NCBI GenBank assembly: GCA_026874595.1
Contig: CM049318.1
Span: forward strand, 11,265,241-11,329,240
DNA: 64,000 bases
From: Sipunculus nudus
Taxonomy: Eukaryota > Annelida > Sipuncula > Golfingiida > Sipunculidae
Reading direction: 5' to 3'
This document shows positions 37,586 to 49,603 of this stretch, one piece after another; position 1 is the stretch's first letter; the number at the start of each line of letters is the position of its first letter. The position numbers were made by a program, and so were the translations under genes. The notes under the pieces are model-generated. The model saw only the letters and a list, made by a program, of their open reading frames with translations, searched no databases and had not been told where the DNA came from.

Positions 37586-40051
37586 TTCATTTATAAATAT
37601 TTCCTCACAGTTACATGTTGAGAGCAATACCTGTAAAGTGTCCTTTGTCCAATTCTAAGTTTATGTTTAGTATGTGTGCATATATGCTCAATTTAATTGC
37701 TTATTGCAATATAAATATGCATAAAAACAGCTGGATCAGAATCTGGTTGAGTTCATAATTAGTCTTTAGCAGGTTTTGATGGAAATTTGACTATGCCAGA
37801 TCACAAACTAAGATTTCTTAACTCAGATCTAGCCTAGACTATAGGTCTTACTATAAGCAACAAAATTATAGCATAGTCCTGTCACATTCACATTTTATAT
37901 ACACATATTATCAGTCAGATGTGTTTGTAATTGAATCGCTGTCTATGAGATCATCAGATATCACAAATAAAAAATTTTAGTATCAAATGTTATTATGCAT
38001 TCAAGGTGTGTAATTTTATCTCTTTATTGAAATGTATAACATTCTTCGTGACTGATATCATGTTCTTTAGCACCTGAAATTGAATTGTGATCTTGATAAA
38101 CAAAATGTCATATTATAGCACTTACCATTACATGGGCATTATGGTGTTCATATAAAATTATAATATTTTCAATTTTACAAACACAACAATCTACAAGGCA
38201 GCTGCCTGTTGTTGTCAATAGTAGCAATGCGCCATGGCAACAATCAATGCTACTGATATAACTGCCTCGGCAGAAAGATGTCAAAGAGTGCGAAAACATC
38301 CTGTTTACATCGTTGGAGTCATCACCTGGATCTGACTGGGCCATCTGCAGTGCTGTACTTTATTAACAGCAGGGAGTGGTCTAGGATATGTTGTAGGGAT
38401 TTTCCAGCGTGTGTGCTACACTTGTGTCAAGCTAAAATCAACGTCATGCTAAGATCAAGTGGTGCTAGATACTCAGGGGTTAATCGCAGTGCCAATCTGC
38501 ACTGACTTTGTGACAGCTCGATTTCTTGTGGGAACACTGGTGTAAATTGAGTCAAAGTTTAACAACTTTCATGGAGTAGTGATTGCTCTGCACTGCTTTA
38601 TCTATTGGACAAGCTGTTTGTGCTGGTCATCCAGTGCTATTTGATGGTTAATTGTTGTACCATGTGGGATTATATTGTGGGATGATGTAAGTCAGTGCGT
38701 CATAAGAACATGGGCAACAGGATTTAGACTGTTTTTCAGTTAGAGCCACTGTTTCTACATTGTGTTTATCACTTGGAGACTTTTAATGTACTCTTTTACT
38801 GAGTGAAAAGAAAAGCTCTACAGTTGTAAAGTTTGGATTTACCATGATTTCTCAATGTAATTTAAGAATCTCAAGTGTTGTGGAAATAATGACTGACGTG
38901 ACCGGCTTCACAGAGGTGCGAAAAACATTTGTACTTATTCATGTGTGTATAATTAGTAAGTTCCTGTTATGTATTAACCAGCAGGGTATTACGTCTTTGG
39001 AATAATCAGGAAATACTTTTTTTTTGTGTGTAGAACCAAAACAACAGTCAGTCTTAATTATTGTGAATGAGTGAGAACCAATTCAGTGGAAGGAGAGGAA
39101 AGTGAAACTAGTCATTAACTAGTGTATGACCAGGAAAATAACATGGTTTCCTAGAAAACATCAGAATAGCTCAGATTTTAGTGGTCATTTATATATAGCA
39201 GTTGAATATTAAAAAGGACCACCTACCTGGTTTGGCAGCACGTTCCTCCAGTTCTTTTGTGGCAGACACTGGTGCTCAAGTCCACAGAAACCTGCTTTTT
39301 CAAGAAGCATGTGAAAAATCAACATCCAGTTGGACTAGGAAATGTTTGTGGTAGATCACTTCTGTATATCTTACAGAGTGTAGATAAAGTCCATTGAACT
39401 GTACAGAGTTCTCTAAAGAAGTCAGTACAACATGTACAACAGCAGTGGTACCAGCTGACAGAGTGTACAATTGAATCACAACCAAAGGCTCTGCTGCAAA
39501 GACTATGAAGGCGTTGGACTCTTTGAAGTATGATTGAGGTCTTGAAGAAGGATTACCGCAACCGCAGTCACATGTTGTAAAGGTTGATTTTATTAGGAGG
39601 GTTTGACTTCAGGAAGGGTGAATATAAACCAGGTCAGAACACAAGGACAATTTTGCCGTTTGTCATTTCACATTTTGAAGGACTGCCTCAGAGTGCAGTG
39701 TTATCAGTGTGGAGCTTATCTACTCCAGCTGAAGTACCTGCTGTTGAGTTCTTATCATATTGTGTTAATACCTGGAGCTATTTTACAAAGTGTTCTTTGA
39801 GAATGAATATTAACACTATAAAAAGTTCCAACAATCAGCATAGTGAAATTTAGGGTACAAAAGATTAAAAGTACCACTTCTAGGAAAATCCTTGGAGCTA
39901 TTTACTGGATTTATCACTTCAAGAAAAGAAGACAATTTTTAATTCAGGAAATCATTAGTGCAAGGTGCTCAGGAGTTATTTATTCTTATATAATCTTAGA
40001 AATCTGAATCATTTAGATTGAGTGTGAATATTGTCGGTTCTACTTACCATC
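37586..40051 (+). other. Unique DNA upstream of exon 1; possible promoter and 5' UTR
   Basis: No transposon ends were found in this 2.5 kb. It is more mixed in composition than its surroundings between about 38260 and 38540 and leads up to the first coding exon. An in-frame TGA at 40025 shows that the coding frame does not extend upstream in this exon. A good acceptor-like tract (T-rich, ending GTGTGTAG at 39033) and a TATATATAG string near 39190 could mark 5' UTR exon borders or a start site, but nothing fixes either. Short frames here may be upstream open frames or chance. Confidence 0.3.
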
Positions 40052-40187
40052 ATGTCTGGAGAATATGTGTTTTTGGACCCTAGGATTTACTTGTTGAATG
40101 GCACTCCTAGAAAGCCATGTCCCTTACCAAGGAAAAAGAAATATATTAAAATCGGAGAGAGAGCTTCCAAAGGAGATCTGCATCCAT
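40052..40187 (+). CDS. First coding exon of an unrecognised gene (partial)
   Basis: The exon gives a Met start and 45 codons plus one base before CCAT|GTAAGT, a consensus donor. The start was chosen because it is the first ATG after an in-frame TGA at 40025, in the context CATCATGT. The peptide begins MSGEYVFLDPRIYLLNG and then has a proline/basic patch, PRKPCPLPRKKKYIKIGE, ending near KGDLHP. PCPLPR fits the PxPxPR pattern bound by CIN85/CD2AP-type SH3 domains, so an adaptor or signalling protein is possible, but the family is not recognised. There is no signal peptide. The intron is phase 1, matching the acceptor phase of the exon at 56822; joining them would create a Tyr codon. The exon is too short to stand out as an open frame. 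Confidence 0.72.
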
Positions 40188-42055
40188 GTAAGTTGTGATT
40201 ATTGTTTCTTACTGCTGTGTCACCCAAATCAATTTTGTTTTACAAGTATAGAGCTGCATGTTCCTTCAGTATTATTTTTTTTAAAGACTGTGAAGAACAC
40301 TACTTTATTATCAAATGTTAACCCCCTTGGTTTCAGAGCATAAGGATAAAATTGAACAAAATCTCATTGAGTCGTGACAAAATTAGTTTCATAAGTGTCC
40401 TGCAGTAGTAACATCTAGTTAATACATAACATGTAGTAAATACATATGACTGGGAAACAGTGTTTCTTATCATTACACTTCGAAGCCATAAACAGTATTC
40501 ACAACTGAATGTAGTAGCATTCATTAACTAATATATTGTCTTACCATTTTATATGACTTTATCTCTTGTTTTTCCTGTGCATACTTAAATAAACATCATT
40601 TTAAATGAAGGTATTATAAATTCAGTGGATTGATATATGTATATTTATGATACATATAAGATTTGAAATTTAGATGAATACATGTATACAAGTAATATAA
40701 ATATGTAAAGTTTATTGGTATCAATATTATTCAGCAACAAAAAATTGTTAACTTATGAAAGTGTTGTGGATTAGAGTAAATTAATGTTTGATGAAATATG
40801 GATACAAATATGGTTACAAATACAAATAAATTTTAATTTTATTGATGAATTGACCTTGATGCTTGACTTTCCTAATGATCATTATACCAACATTTCTCAA
40901 TCACTGTGCACTCGTTCCCTAGTTAGGAAGAAAAATATGTGCAAATTTGTCAAATTAAAAATATATGCATTTTTTGTTCAGTTGGCATTTATTTTTAAAT
41001 TGTCTTTCAGGACAATAAAAGAAAATGTTTGCCCCAGAGATCTGTTTCATACAGGCCACTTTGAAGTTGAATACATGCAGGCTGGGGTGTTGTTTTTGCT
41101 TAAACAGCTGATTGTATTAGCGTGTGTGTGTCAGTGTGTCACTGGGGCAGGAGGACACAGTCATTAGAGCACCTGTCACTCAAATGTGGGACAAGTAGAG
41201 GACACATAGTGCCATCGGTTTCAGACACTGTATGCTCCTTATCCAATTTGTTCATGCGTTTTAAGATAGTGATGTGCCAATTAATCAATTATAATTGGTC
41301 ATTTTCTTTAATGATCGATTAAACTGATAGTGTTTTTGCCTGATTGATAAAAATTATTATGTATGCCCTTGAAAAGAAATAATATTATCAAAAGAAAAAT
41401 ATTCTAATCCTGTCAGAATTTTAAAAACGAAGGGACACAAAGTAAAGAACAGTATTCAAAATTAACCTTATGCAGGGAAAAAGTGTCAACCTGGCTGTTA
41501 CCTTTACTTGTCAGTGCATGTGATGTACAAGTCAGACAGATTTACTGGATCAGTATCTTAGATTTAATTCTTTACAGAAGATTTCATGGTAACATAAAAG
41601 GTACATAAAGTAATTGATTAATAATCAATCATTGGTTGTTTATTTTCTTTCAATCAACAAACATGGTTTTACAACCAATTCTTACCACTACTGTCAGAGA
41701 ATCAGGAAACAAATGTACACTAGAAACCTGATCCTCATACTAGTGGTCACTGAACAGTTGGGGTAATAAGCATTAATACCAGGCTGGTATATTCCTAAAA
41801 CATGATCACTGCAGGGGCAGGACACAGCCTTGTAGTTCAAATGTAGGACTTAACAGCAGAAAGTCCATAGGTTGAATGCACAAAGATCTAGAGCCTCAAA
41901 GGCAGAATATAGAAATCTCAGGCAAACCTCAGAAAATGCTCTAAGCCTTAATGACAGGGTATGACTTTAAGATTATTCCTAAACCTGTGAATATAAAACA
42001 AACCATGAAGGCATGATAATATTAACATATCCTTACTGTATTTTTTACCTCATTA
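40188..42055 (+). other. Start of intron 1, no further features
   Basis: AT-rich sequence follows the GTAAGT donor at 40188. The 127-codon frame at 40784-41167 is not supported by splice sites or composition. No repeat borders were seen before element F. Confidence 0.5.
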
Positions 42056-45000
42056 TTAGCTCAGCTGACTGTAAGTCATCTGAGCTATAGCGATCACTCT
42101 TTGTCCGTCGTTCGTCTGTCCGTCCATCCATCTGTCTGTTAACCTGGCACAAATCATAACCGCTGGACCTAGAATCTTGTAACTTTACATTCTGAGAGGT
42201 CCATCAAAAATCTCCTTGGAAACCAGAAATTAGGTCTCTGTTACCCCATATCCTTTGAGCTATGGGGCCTCAAAGTACCCCCCCCCCCCAGAATATTCAA
42301 AAATTTCATACAAAAACTTCAATATCTCATTAATGACATCACTGATGGTCCTGATTTTTTGTGTACATATGGATCATGAGAAGTTTCATCACTTCCTGCA
42401 GACTGGTGGTGCCACCTGTATTTTTCGATTTTTTACGAATTTTTTCTCTATTTTTGTGACCTTTAAAAATGTGAACATCTGTTAACAGGGCACAAATCAT
42501 AAAGACTGGACCTAGAATCTTAATTCTTGACACACTGAGAGACCTATGAAAAGTCTCCATGGAAACCAGAAATTAGGTCTCTGTTATCCATATCTTTCAA
42601 GCTATGGGGCCCAAAGTACCCCCGACCCCCAGAATAGTAAATAATTTCATACAAAAACTTCAATATCTAATTAACTACATCACTGATGTTCATTATTTTT
42701 TGCATACATATTGATCATGAGAAGTTTCATCACTTCCTGCAGACTGGTGGCACGACCTATATTTTTCGTTTTTTAGCTCAGCTGACTTTCAGTCATGCTG
42801 GGCTATAGCGATGGGTCTTTGTCCGTCGTCCTTCCGTCTGTCCGTCTGTCCGTCCGGCCGTCCGTCTGTTAGCAGGGCACAAATCGTAACAGTAGGAGCT
42901 AGGGCCATGAAACCTATGCAGTCTTAGAGGTCTAAAAAGATCTCCTTGCAAACCTGAAATTAGGTCACTGCCACCTATATTCTCGAAGTTATGGGGTGTG
43001 TTTGCACCCCCCAGAAATAATTCTTTTAGCCAAAATTTTCATCCCAAACCTTCCATCTTTCACATACAGCTCACCTACCAACAGGGGAAGAACCATGATT
43101 ATTTTGAGGTCACAAGGTCAAAGGTCAAGGTCACAGAACCAACTTCTTTGAAAAGCCTATGGATGCATTTTAAGCCAAACCTTTCATCCCAATTCTTCCA
43201 TCTTTCACATATAGCTCACCTACTAAGTGGGAGAAGAATCCTATAGATGTTGAGGTCACAAGGTCAAAGGTCAAGGTCACAGGATCCACTTCTTTGAAAA
43301 GGTTGTGGACACATTTCAAGCTAGACCTTTCATTCCAAACCTTTCAGCACTGATATCACTTCTCTGCCAACAGGGGAAAAGACCTGTTGATTTGAGGTCA
43401 AAGGTCAAGTTCACAGCACCCTCACTTGCATGGAGTCATTTTCAGGCAAACTTTTCAATCTATACTTTCCATCTATCATATATGGCTTACCTACCAATAG
43501 GGGAAGAAGCCTATTGATATTGAGTTCAAAAGGTCAAAGGTCAATGTCACAATATTGTTCTAAATGCTTGTGAACATATTTGAAGTGAAACTGTTCAACC
43601 CAAACCTTCAGTCTTTCACATATGCCACATCTATGCATCACTCAATGTGATTCAAACTTCATATTTATGGGTCTTTTTGCATGAAGAAATAACTAATTGA
43701 TTTTGAGGTCAGCTGGTCAGGAGGTTAAAGGTTGCAGTTCTTAATTGTTCACTCATTGGTTGCCAAGTTATTACACCCGGCCAGATGTAATTGGTTAGTA
43801 GTTACCCATCATTTAGAAAGAATCCAGTTGATATGTGGGCAAAAGGCCAAGGTCATAGGTCAGGTCAACTTATTTTGTAGACCATCTCTATTTTTCTTGT
43901 TTAGCTACTGATTTATTAGATGATGGGAACATTTTGCAGTTTATTTTATGGAATCATAGCAATAAACGTAGTTTCTTAGATATCTGAATATTTTTATATA
44001 AATCACCACATATAAAAGCAAGTGTTTGTTCTCATAATATGTGGATGTGTACTTGATTTAGGATGGCTTTATTTTATTACAAGACTCTTAGTCATGCTTT
44101 CTGCATTTCTTTTCTTTCAGGTTTTGCAGTTTACCAACCCTGCTGACCCCATTGAAAAGCAGAGTGATAATAAAAAATATTGGACCTACACTTTTACATT
44201 TGCATATCTATAAATCTGATATGAGTGCCTGAACATGCCTTTTGAATTGTTTTGGACATTCATTACTGTAACATCATTTGGAGAATTTGCCCCAAGTTTG
44301 ATCTCTTATTGGAGGTTGTGTGATATCAAATGTCAGACTTGTCAGAAATCCATTTTGTCTGCCAGTTAGCCATCTTAGAAATCCTTTTTTCAGTAATTTT
44401 CCTTCAATTTTAGGTCCGATTTAGAGAATGGTTGTTATCTGATTTCAGACCTGTCAGAAGTCCAAAATGGCCACCAGGCAACCATCTTTAAATTCCTTTT
44501 GATCATATTATCTCAAGAACTGTTAAAGTGAAGGCAGTCGGATGTATATTAATGTAATCTTGCAAAGGATTGGGTCAAATATTTCTTAATAAATATTATC
44601 ATCATATATGAAAGTGCAGTACAGTTGGCTTGTATTGAATAAAAATTCATACAGAAGCACCTGTTTCTCAATAATTCTTGCATGGATTTCCTTGATTTTT
44701 TTGCTATATATTTTGATCTTATATTTGCCCTTTGTGGTGTTCCTTTTGAGACTGACAGGTATCAAGTAAGCTATGGGAATAGTTCTGGATACCTTAACAA
44801 TCATACATTTTCCTCAGACCATCAATTCACTGTGTTTTAACCAGACATAGGTGGTATATATTTCTGTTGTCGTAGAAAATTTCAACAAATTGGCAAATTG
44901 GTTCTTCAAAATTTGACTGGAAGTTGTGAATCTCAGCCCATGATGTCGCAGGTCATGCTTGGCAGCTGAGCGTCATGACCCATGGGTCACTTGTTTTACG

Positions 45001-46116
45001 AATTGTTTTCGCTATTTTTGAGACCTTTAAAAATGTGAACATCTGTCAACAGGGCACAAATTGTAAAGACTGGACCTAGAATCTTCATTCCTGACACAGT
45101 GAGAGACCTATGAAAAGTCTCCATGGAAACCTGAAATAAGGTCTCTGTTACTCATATCCTTTGAGCTGTGGGGCTCCCAATTACCCCCCAGAATAATGAA
45201 AAATTTGATAAAAACAAACTGCAACATCTCAATAACTACAAAACTGATGGTCATAATTGTTTGTATCAATATTGATCATGGAGTGTTTCATCAGTTTCTG
45301 CAGACTGGTGGCACCACCTATATTTGATTGGGTTTTTTTACGAATTTTTTTCTCTATTTTTGAGACCTTTAAAGATATGAACATCTGTTAACGTTAACTT
45401 GAAATTAGGTCTCTGTTACCCATATCCTTCAAGCTATAGGACTCCGAAGTATCCTTCAGAATAATGGACAATTTGATACAAAAGCTGAAGTTTCTGAACA
45501 ACTAATGCAGAGATCACCATGATTCTTTGCATGGATATTGATTAATGAATGTTTCATCAGTTTCTGCAGACTGGTGGCACCACCTGTATTTGTTCAGATT
45601 TTTTTACAAATTTTTTTCTCTATTTTTGAGACCTTTAAGGATGCTGTCATCTGTTAACGTGGCACAGATTGTAACAACAGGACTTAGAATCTTCATTCAT
45701 GTCATGCAAGGAGGCCCATGAAAAGTGTCTGTGGAAACCTGAAATTAGGTCTCTGTTACCCATATCCTTCAAGCTATAGGACTCTGAAGTATCCCTCAGA
45801 ATAATGGAAAATTTGATACAAAAGCTGAAGTATCTGAACAACTAATGCAGAGTTCACCATGATTCTTTGCATGGATATTGACCATTAAGTGTTTTTATTA
45901 GTTTCTGCAGACTGGTGGAGCCACCTGTATTTTTTTTAAAGTTTATGCATTTTTTCTCTATTTTTGAGATATATAAATACAGTCACAATCTTGGCCTGTT
46001 GGTTAATCTGTTTGATGCTTCAAATGAATGGGTATATACTACCATTCAGATGATAAAATTTCTTTTGGCAAATCTCTTTCCAGTCAGCTGAGCGTCATGA
46101 CCCATGGGTCACTTGT
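42056..46116 (+). mobile_element. Element F: D-family repeat interrupted by A2, in intron 1
   Basis: The start is TTAGCTCAGCTGACTGTAAG with the partner arm AGTCATCTGAGCT and GTCCGTC repeats. The end is GTCAGCTGAGCGTCATGACC, then CATGGGTCACTTGTATT. Both ends and the unit phrases (CTGGACCTAGAATCTT, GAAATTAGGTCTCTG) match element D, as does the CATTCAGATGATAAAATT stretch before the 3' end. Element A2 interrupts it in the T-run of ATTTTTCGTTTTTTACGAAT. Without A2 it is about 1.8 kb with roughly five partial ~340-bp units. It lies in the same orientation as the host gene. Confidence 0.85.
42772..44996 (+). mobile_element. Element A2: copy of element A, nested in F
   Basis: This closely matches element A (12167-14611) from the TTTAGCTCAGCTGACTTTC start to the CACTTGTTT end. 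It lacks about 200 bp present in A at roughly 13312-13514 and carries small substitutions throughout. The F unit it interrupts is continuous on either side (TTTTTCGTTT before, TTACGAATTG after). That fixes both borders and shows insertion within a run of T without a longer target duplication. It encodes no transposase. Confidence 0.92.
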
Positions 46117-47130
46117 ATTAACAATAACATATCTTTAATTTTAAATTGAAGCATGAATGCTTTATTTTATGCTTGCTTAAACTCATTGTGATATTCACTG
46201 ATTTTACTCTTTTATTTGATGTATAAAGTAATCTGCTGATGGATTAAGAATCACAGAACATGGTCACAAAGTACAATCCCTGAAATGAGACGTGTCCCCA
46301 TTACCCAGTGTATATTGGTCTGTCTGTACAGCTTCTATCCCATCAATTTCTTTACTTACAGAACAGAAATCCATCACATACTCATCCAAATATGATCCAG
46401 GCCTTTTTTACTCTGGCAGGTAGTGTGAATAGGATGTATATTTAAATCAGCAAGACAGTTTTGCTGATCATTTAGATGCTGAAGTAAATTGACAGGACTA
46501 TCCCATTGGGTGTGAAAGCCATCAGCCATGTGCCATTTGACTGATTTGATGAGACAGGTAATATTTACTCCCTGTGTGTGTCTGACATCATGTTTAACAG
46601 GAAGTACCTGTATATGTAATCACTGACAGAGACGGACTGACATTGAATAAGATAAAATGTGGGAGATGCTTGTTTTCACAAAGTTAAAGGATAACAGTAT
46701 TTCCTTATTGCACATAAGAAAGATGATTTTTTTGTTAAATTTCAAAAGTAAAACTTATGCAAGTTTAATAAATTAATAAGCAAACAGATGCAAGTTTAGC
46801 CATATTAAAAGTGACAGGGTTGTAAGTTTTACACTTTCTTCAGTAGAAATGATTGATTCAAGTTTTATGATTTCATAGGGAAAGAGAAGATGTTTTGTAA
46901 TTTCATAAGTAAAATGGATTAGTTTTATAATTTCATAAGTTAAAGTGATTAGAGTTTTATAATCTCAGAATTAAAAATGATGCAAATTTTATAATGTCAT
47001 AAGTAAAACTATGGTTATTTTTGTAATTTCATAGATAAAAAGGTTTTAGTTTAAATTATGTGATATTAAAAATACAATGAATGGAAAAAGGAAAAAAAAA
47101 TAAGGATCCATCTAATACTGAAAAATTATT
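46117..47130 (+). other. Intron 1, AT-rich, with loose TTTTATAATTTCATAAGT repeats
   Basis: No gene is seen. Between about 46735 and 47050 the phrase TTTTATAATTTCATAAGTAA recurs loosely at 40-60 bp intervals, suggesting a decayed minisatellite. Confidence 0.5.
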
Positions 47131-47440
47131 CCAGGAACATATTCTGGTGTTGGACATTGACTGGAGTTCTTTTGGACAGTCTTTGGAACATGTTCTTAAT
47201 ATGATGACGTTTATCTTTGGAACATGTTCTTTTATTAGACATTTATCTTTGGAACATGTTCTTGTGTTGGACATTTATCTTTGGAATGTTTTTTTATTGG
47301 ACATTTATCTTTGGAACATGTTCTTGTTTTGGACATTTATCTTTGGAGCATGTTCTTGTGTTTGACATTTATCTTTGGAACATGTTCTTTTGTTGGACAT
47401 TTATCTTTAGAACATGTTCTTGTGCTGAACATTTACCTGA
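47130..47440. repeat. 32-bp minisatellite with GAACATGTTC palindromes, intron 1
   Basis: The unit is TGGACATTTATCTTTGGAAC followed by ATGTTCTTGTGT. Unit starts (GGAACATG or variants) lie near 47185, 47219, 47251, 47283, 47313, 47345, 47377 and 47409, mostly 32 bp apart. Because 32 is not a multiple of 3, three overlapping frames of 68-108 codons run across it with the same words in different frames, so these are not genes. GAACATGTTC is a perfect palindrome present in most units. Confidence 0.95.
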
Positions 47441-49479
47441 TCAAGAACATTCCGACGTTGAGCATTACTCAAATCCTACGCTGTTGAACATTATTCTAAA
47501 GCACTTCAAATTATTCTGTATGTTAACATGCCAGTATATCTAAGAAACAAATATGTATATTGAATGCATATGACAGAAAAATGTTCTGATGTTGATTAGG
47601 GATGGTGTTGAACTTTTTAAGGAACATGTTATTGTATTAACATTTATCCTCAAAGCATAGTCATGTGATGCACATTTATACTAAAAATATATTCTAATGT
47701 TTTAATTTATTAAAGGGACATATATCCCTGTGTTGGGTATATTGACAGGTTATGGACATTTTGATTAGCAGAGTCAAGTACATGTCTGTTGCAGATTCTA
47801 AGTGTAGTTAATTCGGCAGATATGATATGAGGTGGTTTTCTTGAGTCCCATGGGGCTTTAACTCACAAAATTCAGCGGGCGTTAAGTGTTTTTACCCCTG
47901 AGTACTTCCCAGTGCCTTAATCTCTGTAGTGTACCCGGTGACCTCAGTCAGTTACTGTCAGATTTGTTCATATGATTAGAATTCCTCTGATGTGGTAATC
48001 ACCATGGTTACATCACCTCCACAGCCTCACGATAAAAAAACATAGTTGAGGGTCATGAAGTTTATTTTCATTTGACTGGTCGGCTGTATAATTGACACCA
48101 AATGATGGTGGTATATTGTTACCCCATTGACGTCAACCCCAAGTCTTCTGGATCCAGATGGTGTAACTGACGTCACTGAAATGTTTTTTATCAGCCCAGA
48201 CGTGAAATTTCATACATGAGAAGATTTTGTTTAACATGGATAAGTAATGGCAGTTTATCCTTTTTGTGAACTCCTATCAGCACATAGATGAGTAATTGTG
48301 GGTTTTTTTTCCAAATGATAATGAAGTGGAGGTGGTGCTAACTGACATAACATATTTTTGAGTTCTTATTAGCACATAAATGATTAATTATGCTTTTATT
48401 TCAACTTATCAGCACATGTAATCAGTACTAACTGACATAGTTTTAGCTAAAACACTACAGATGGAATACTTTTACAGAGATCATTATACTTCAAACTTTT
48501 CCACTTTCCAACAGAAAGGCATTAATACAAGTTTGCCTTTTTGCAGGAAAATTTGCTTTTCCGCTATAGATGCATCCTACCATCATATCAAACTTTGATC
48601 ACACTCAGAGTCCTTTGAAGTATCTCCAAACATAATGTATTCATCACCAGTCAAGGGTGACTGTTTCCTAAATCTGTTAGGGAAATTTAGTGGCATTCAG
48701 TCACAAGCAGGAGCCATTGTTGTTACAGCTTCCAATCACCTTGAATGGCCTGACCAGAAGTGACTGTAAGGTCCTTTCTTTGATTCTCAGACTGCTCTCC
48801 AACCTTAAGTATATCACTTACTTGTAGAGAAACATCAATAAACATTGACATTTTGATACAGTGTAACAGTGAGCTGTCTATTCCACTCATAACCATTATA
48901 GATGATATTTACTAGAGGTGGATCCAGGCACATCTCTGTTGACTGTTACATCTTGTGCTTGCTCACCATTATTTTGGTTTTCTGAAGCTGCTGAAAATTG
49001 TCTTTGACACAGTAATGTCAATAAAATCTGGTGAGTTGTTTTGATGATACTGTGTACCTGGGATTGAAGACAAACAAGGGTAAAAATAGTCACAAACTAC
49101 GAGTACACCAAGGCTACAGTAACCGCATGGCCCACTCCCCGTGCCAGAATGTTACAAAATGTTATTCACATGTAACAGGTGGCATGAACGGAGAGTGGTT
49201 AATGGATGTCGGAATGGAATGCTCGCTAGATCGTGTGTCCGCTGAATAATGTGTTCACCCAGCAGCTGCAGGCAGTTCAAAGCAAGATGTTTACGTGATT
49301 GTTTTGTTTATATGTTATTTGTTGGTCCGAAGAATAAGAAAACTTTCTCCTGGAATTTTAATGAGTGTTTGTTGTTAAGTTTGGAATGCTTTCTGTTTGT
49401 GTTGCTTTTAATCTTTAATTTCTGCATCAGCAATAAAGTTTGGTGTAGGTTGCTAACAAAATTCTCCTATTTATTTAAG
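47441..49479 (+). other. Intron 1, mostly unique, with two CRE palindromes
   Basis: No exon is supported. Decayed relatives of the 32-bp unit (AACATGTT..GAACATTTA) continue weakly to about 47700. The CRE pair at 48128-48175 is listed separately. A frame at 49031-49249 has no splice context. Confidence 0.45.
48128..48175. promoter_or_regulatory. Two full CRE sites (TGACGTCA) 40 bp apart
   Basis: TGACGTCA occurs at 48128-48135 (inside TTGACGTCAA) and again at 48168-48175 (inside CTGACGTCAC), exactly 40 bp start to start. The 8-base palindrome is the consensus site for CREB/ATF-type bZIP factors. I noticed no other copy in the window. It lies in intron 1, outside any recognised element. An enhancer or alternative promoter is possible, but binding is unproven. 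Confidence 0.45.
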
Positions 49480-49603
49480 ACCTCCTCCAAGGAGGTTATG
49501 TTTTTACCTGTGTCTGAAATTTTTGTTAATTAGTTTCTTACAGATCTGGGAGGTTTGTTACGTCTTGGCAGAGGTATGCACTCTGCTTAGTGCTCTCTTT
49601 TCT
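49480..49603 (+). mobile_element. Element L: short decayed hairpin-ended repeat
   Basis: The 5' hairpin ACCTCC-TCCAA-GGAGGT (49480-49496) is followed by TATGTTTTTACC. The 3' part has GGCAGAGGTATGCACTCTGC and TTAGTGC, where GCACT and AGTGC (49578-49593) form a 3' hairpin. GAGGT before it echoes the 5' arm in inverse. This is the plan of elements G-K in miniature, with the tail decayed. I recall similar CCTCC/GGAGG repeats from other marine animal genomes, but cannot check that here. Confidence 0.5.

Noticed and set aside
40784-41167. Longest open frame in the window (127 codons)
   Set aside because: Composition is typical of AT-rich intron, with no acceptor or donor pairing and no recognisable motif. 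It lies inside intron 1.
47217-47543. 108-codon frame with repeated words such as GTCS and LWNMF
   Set aside because: It is the translation of a 32-bp minisatellite. The same words appear in all three frames because 32 is not a multiple of 3.
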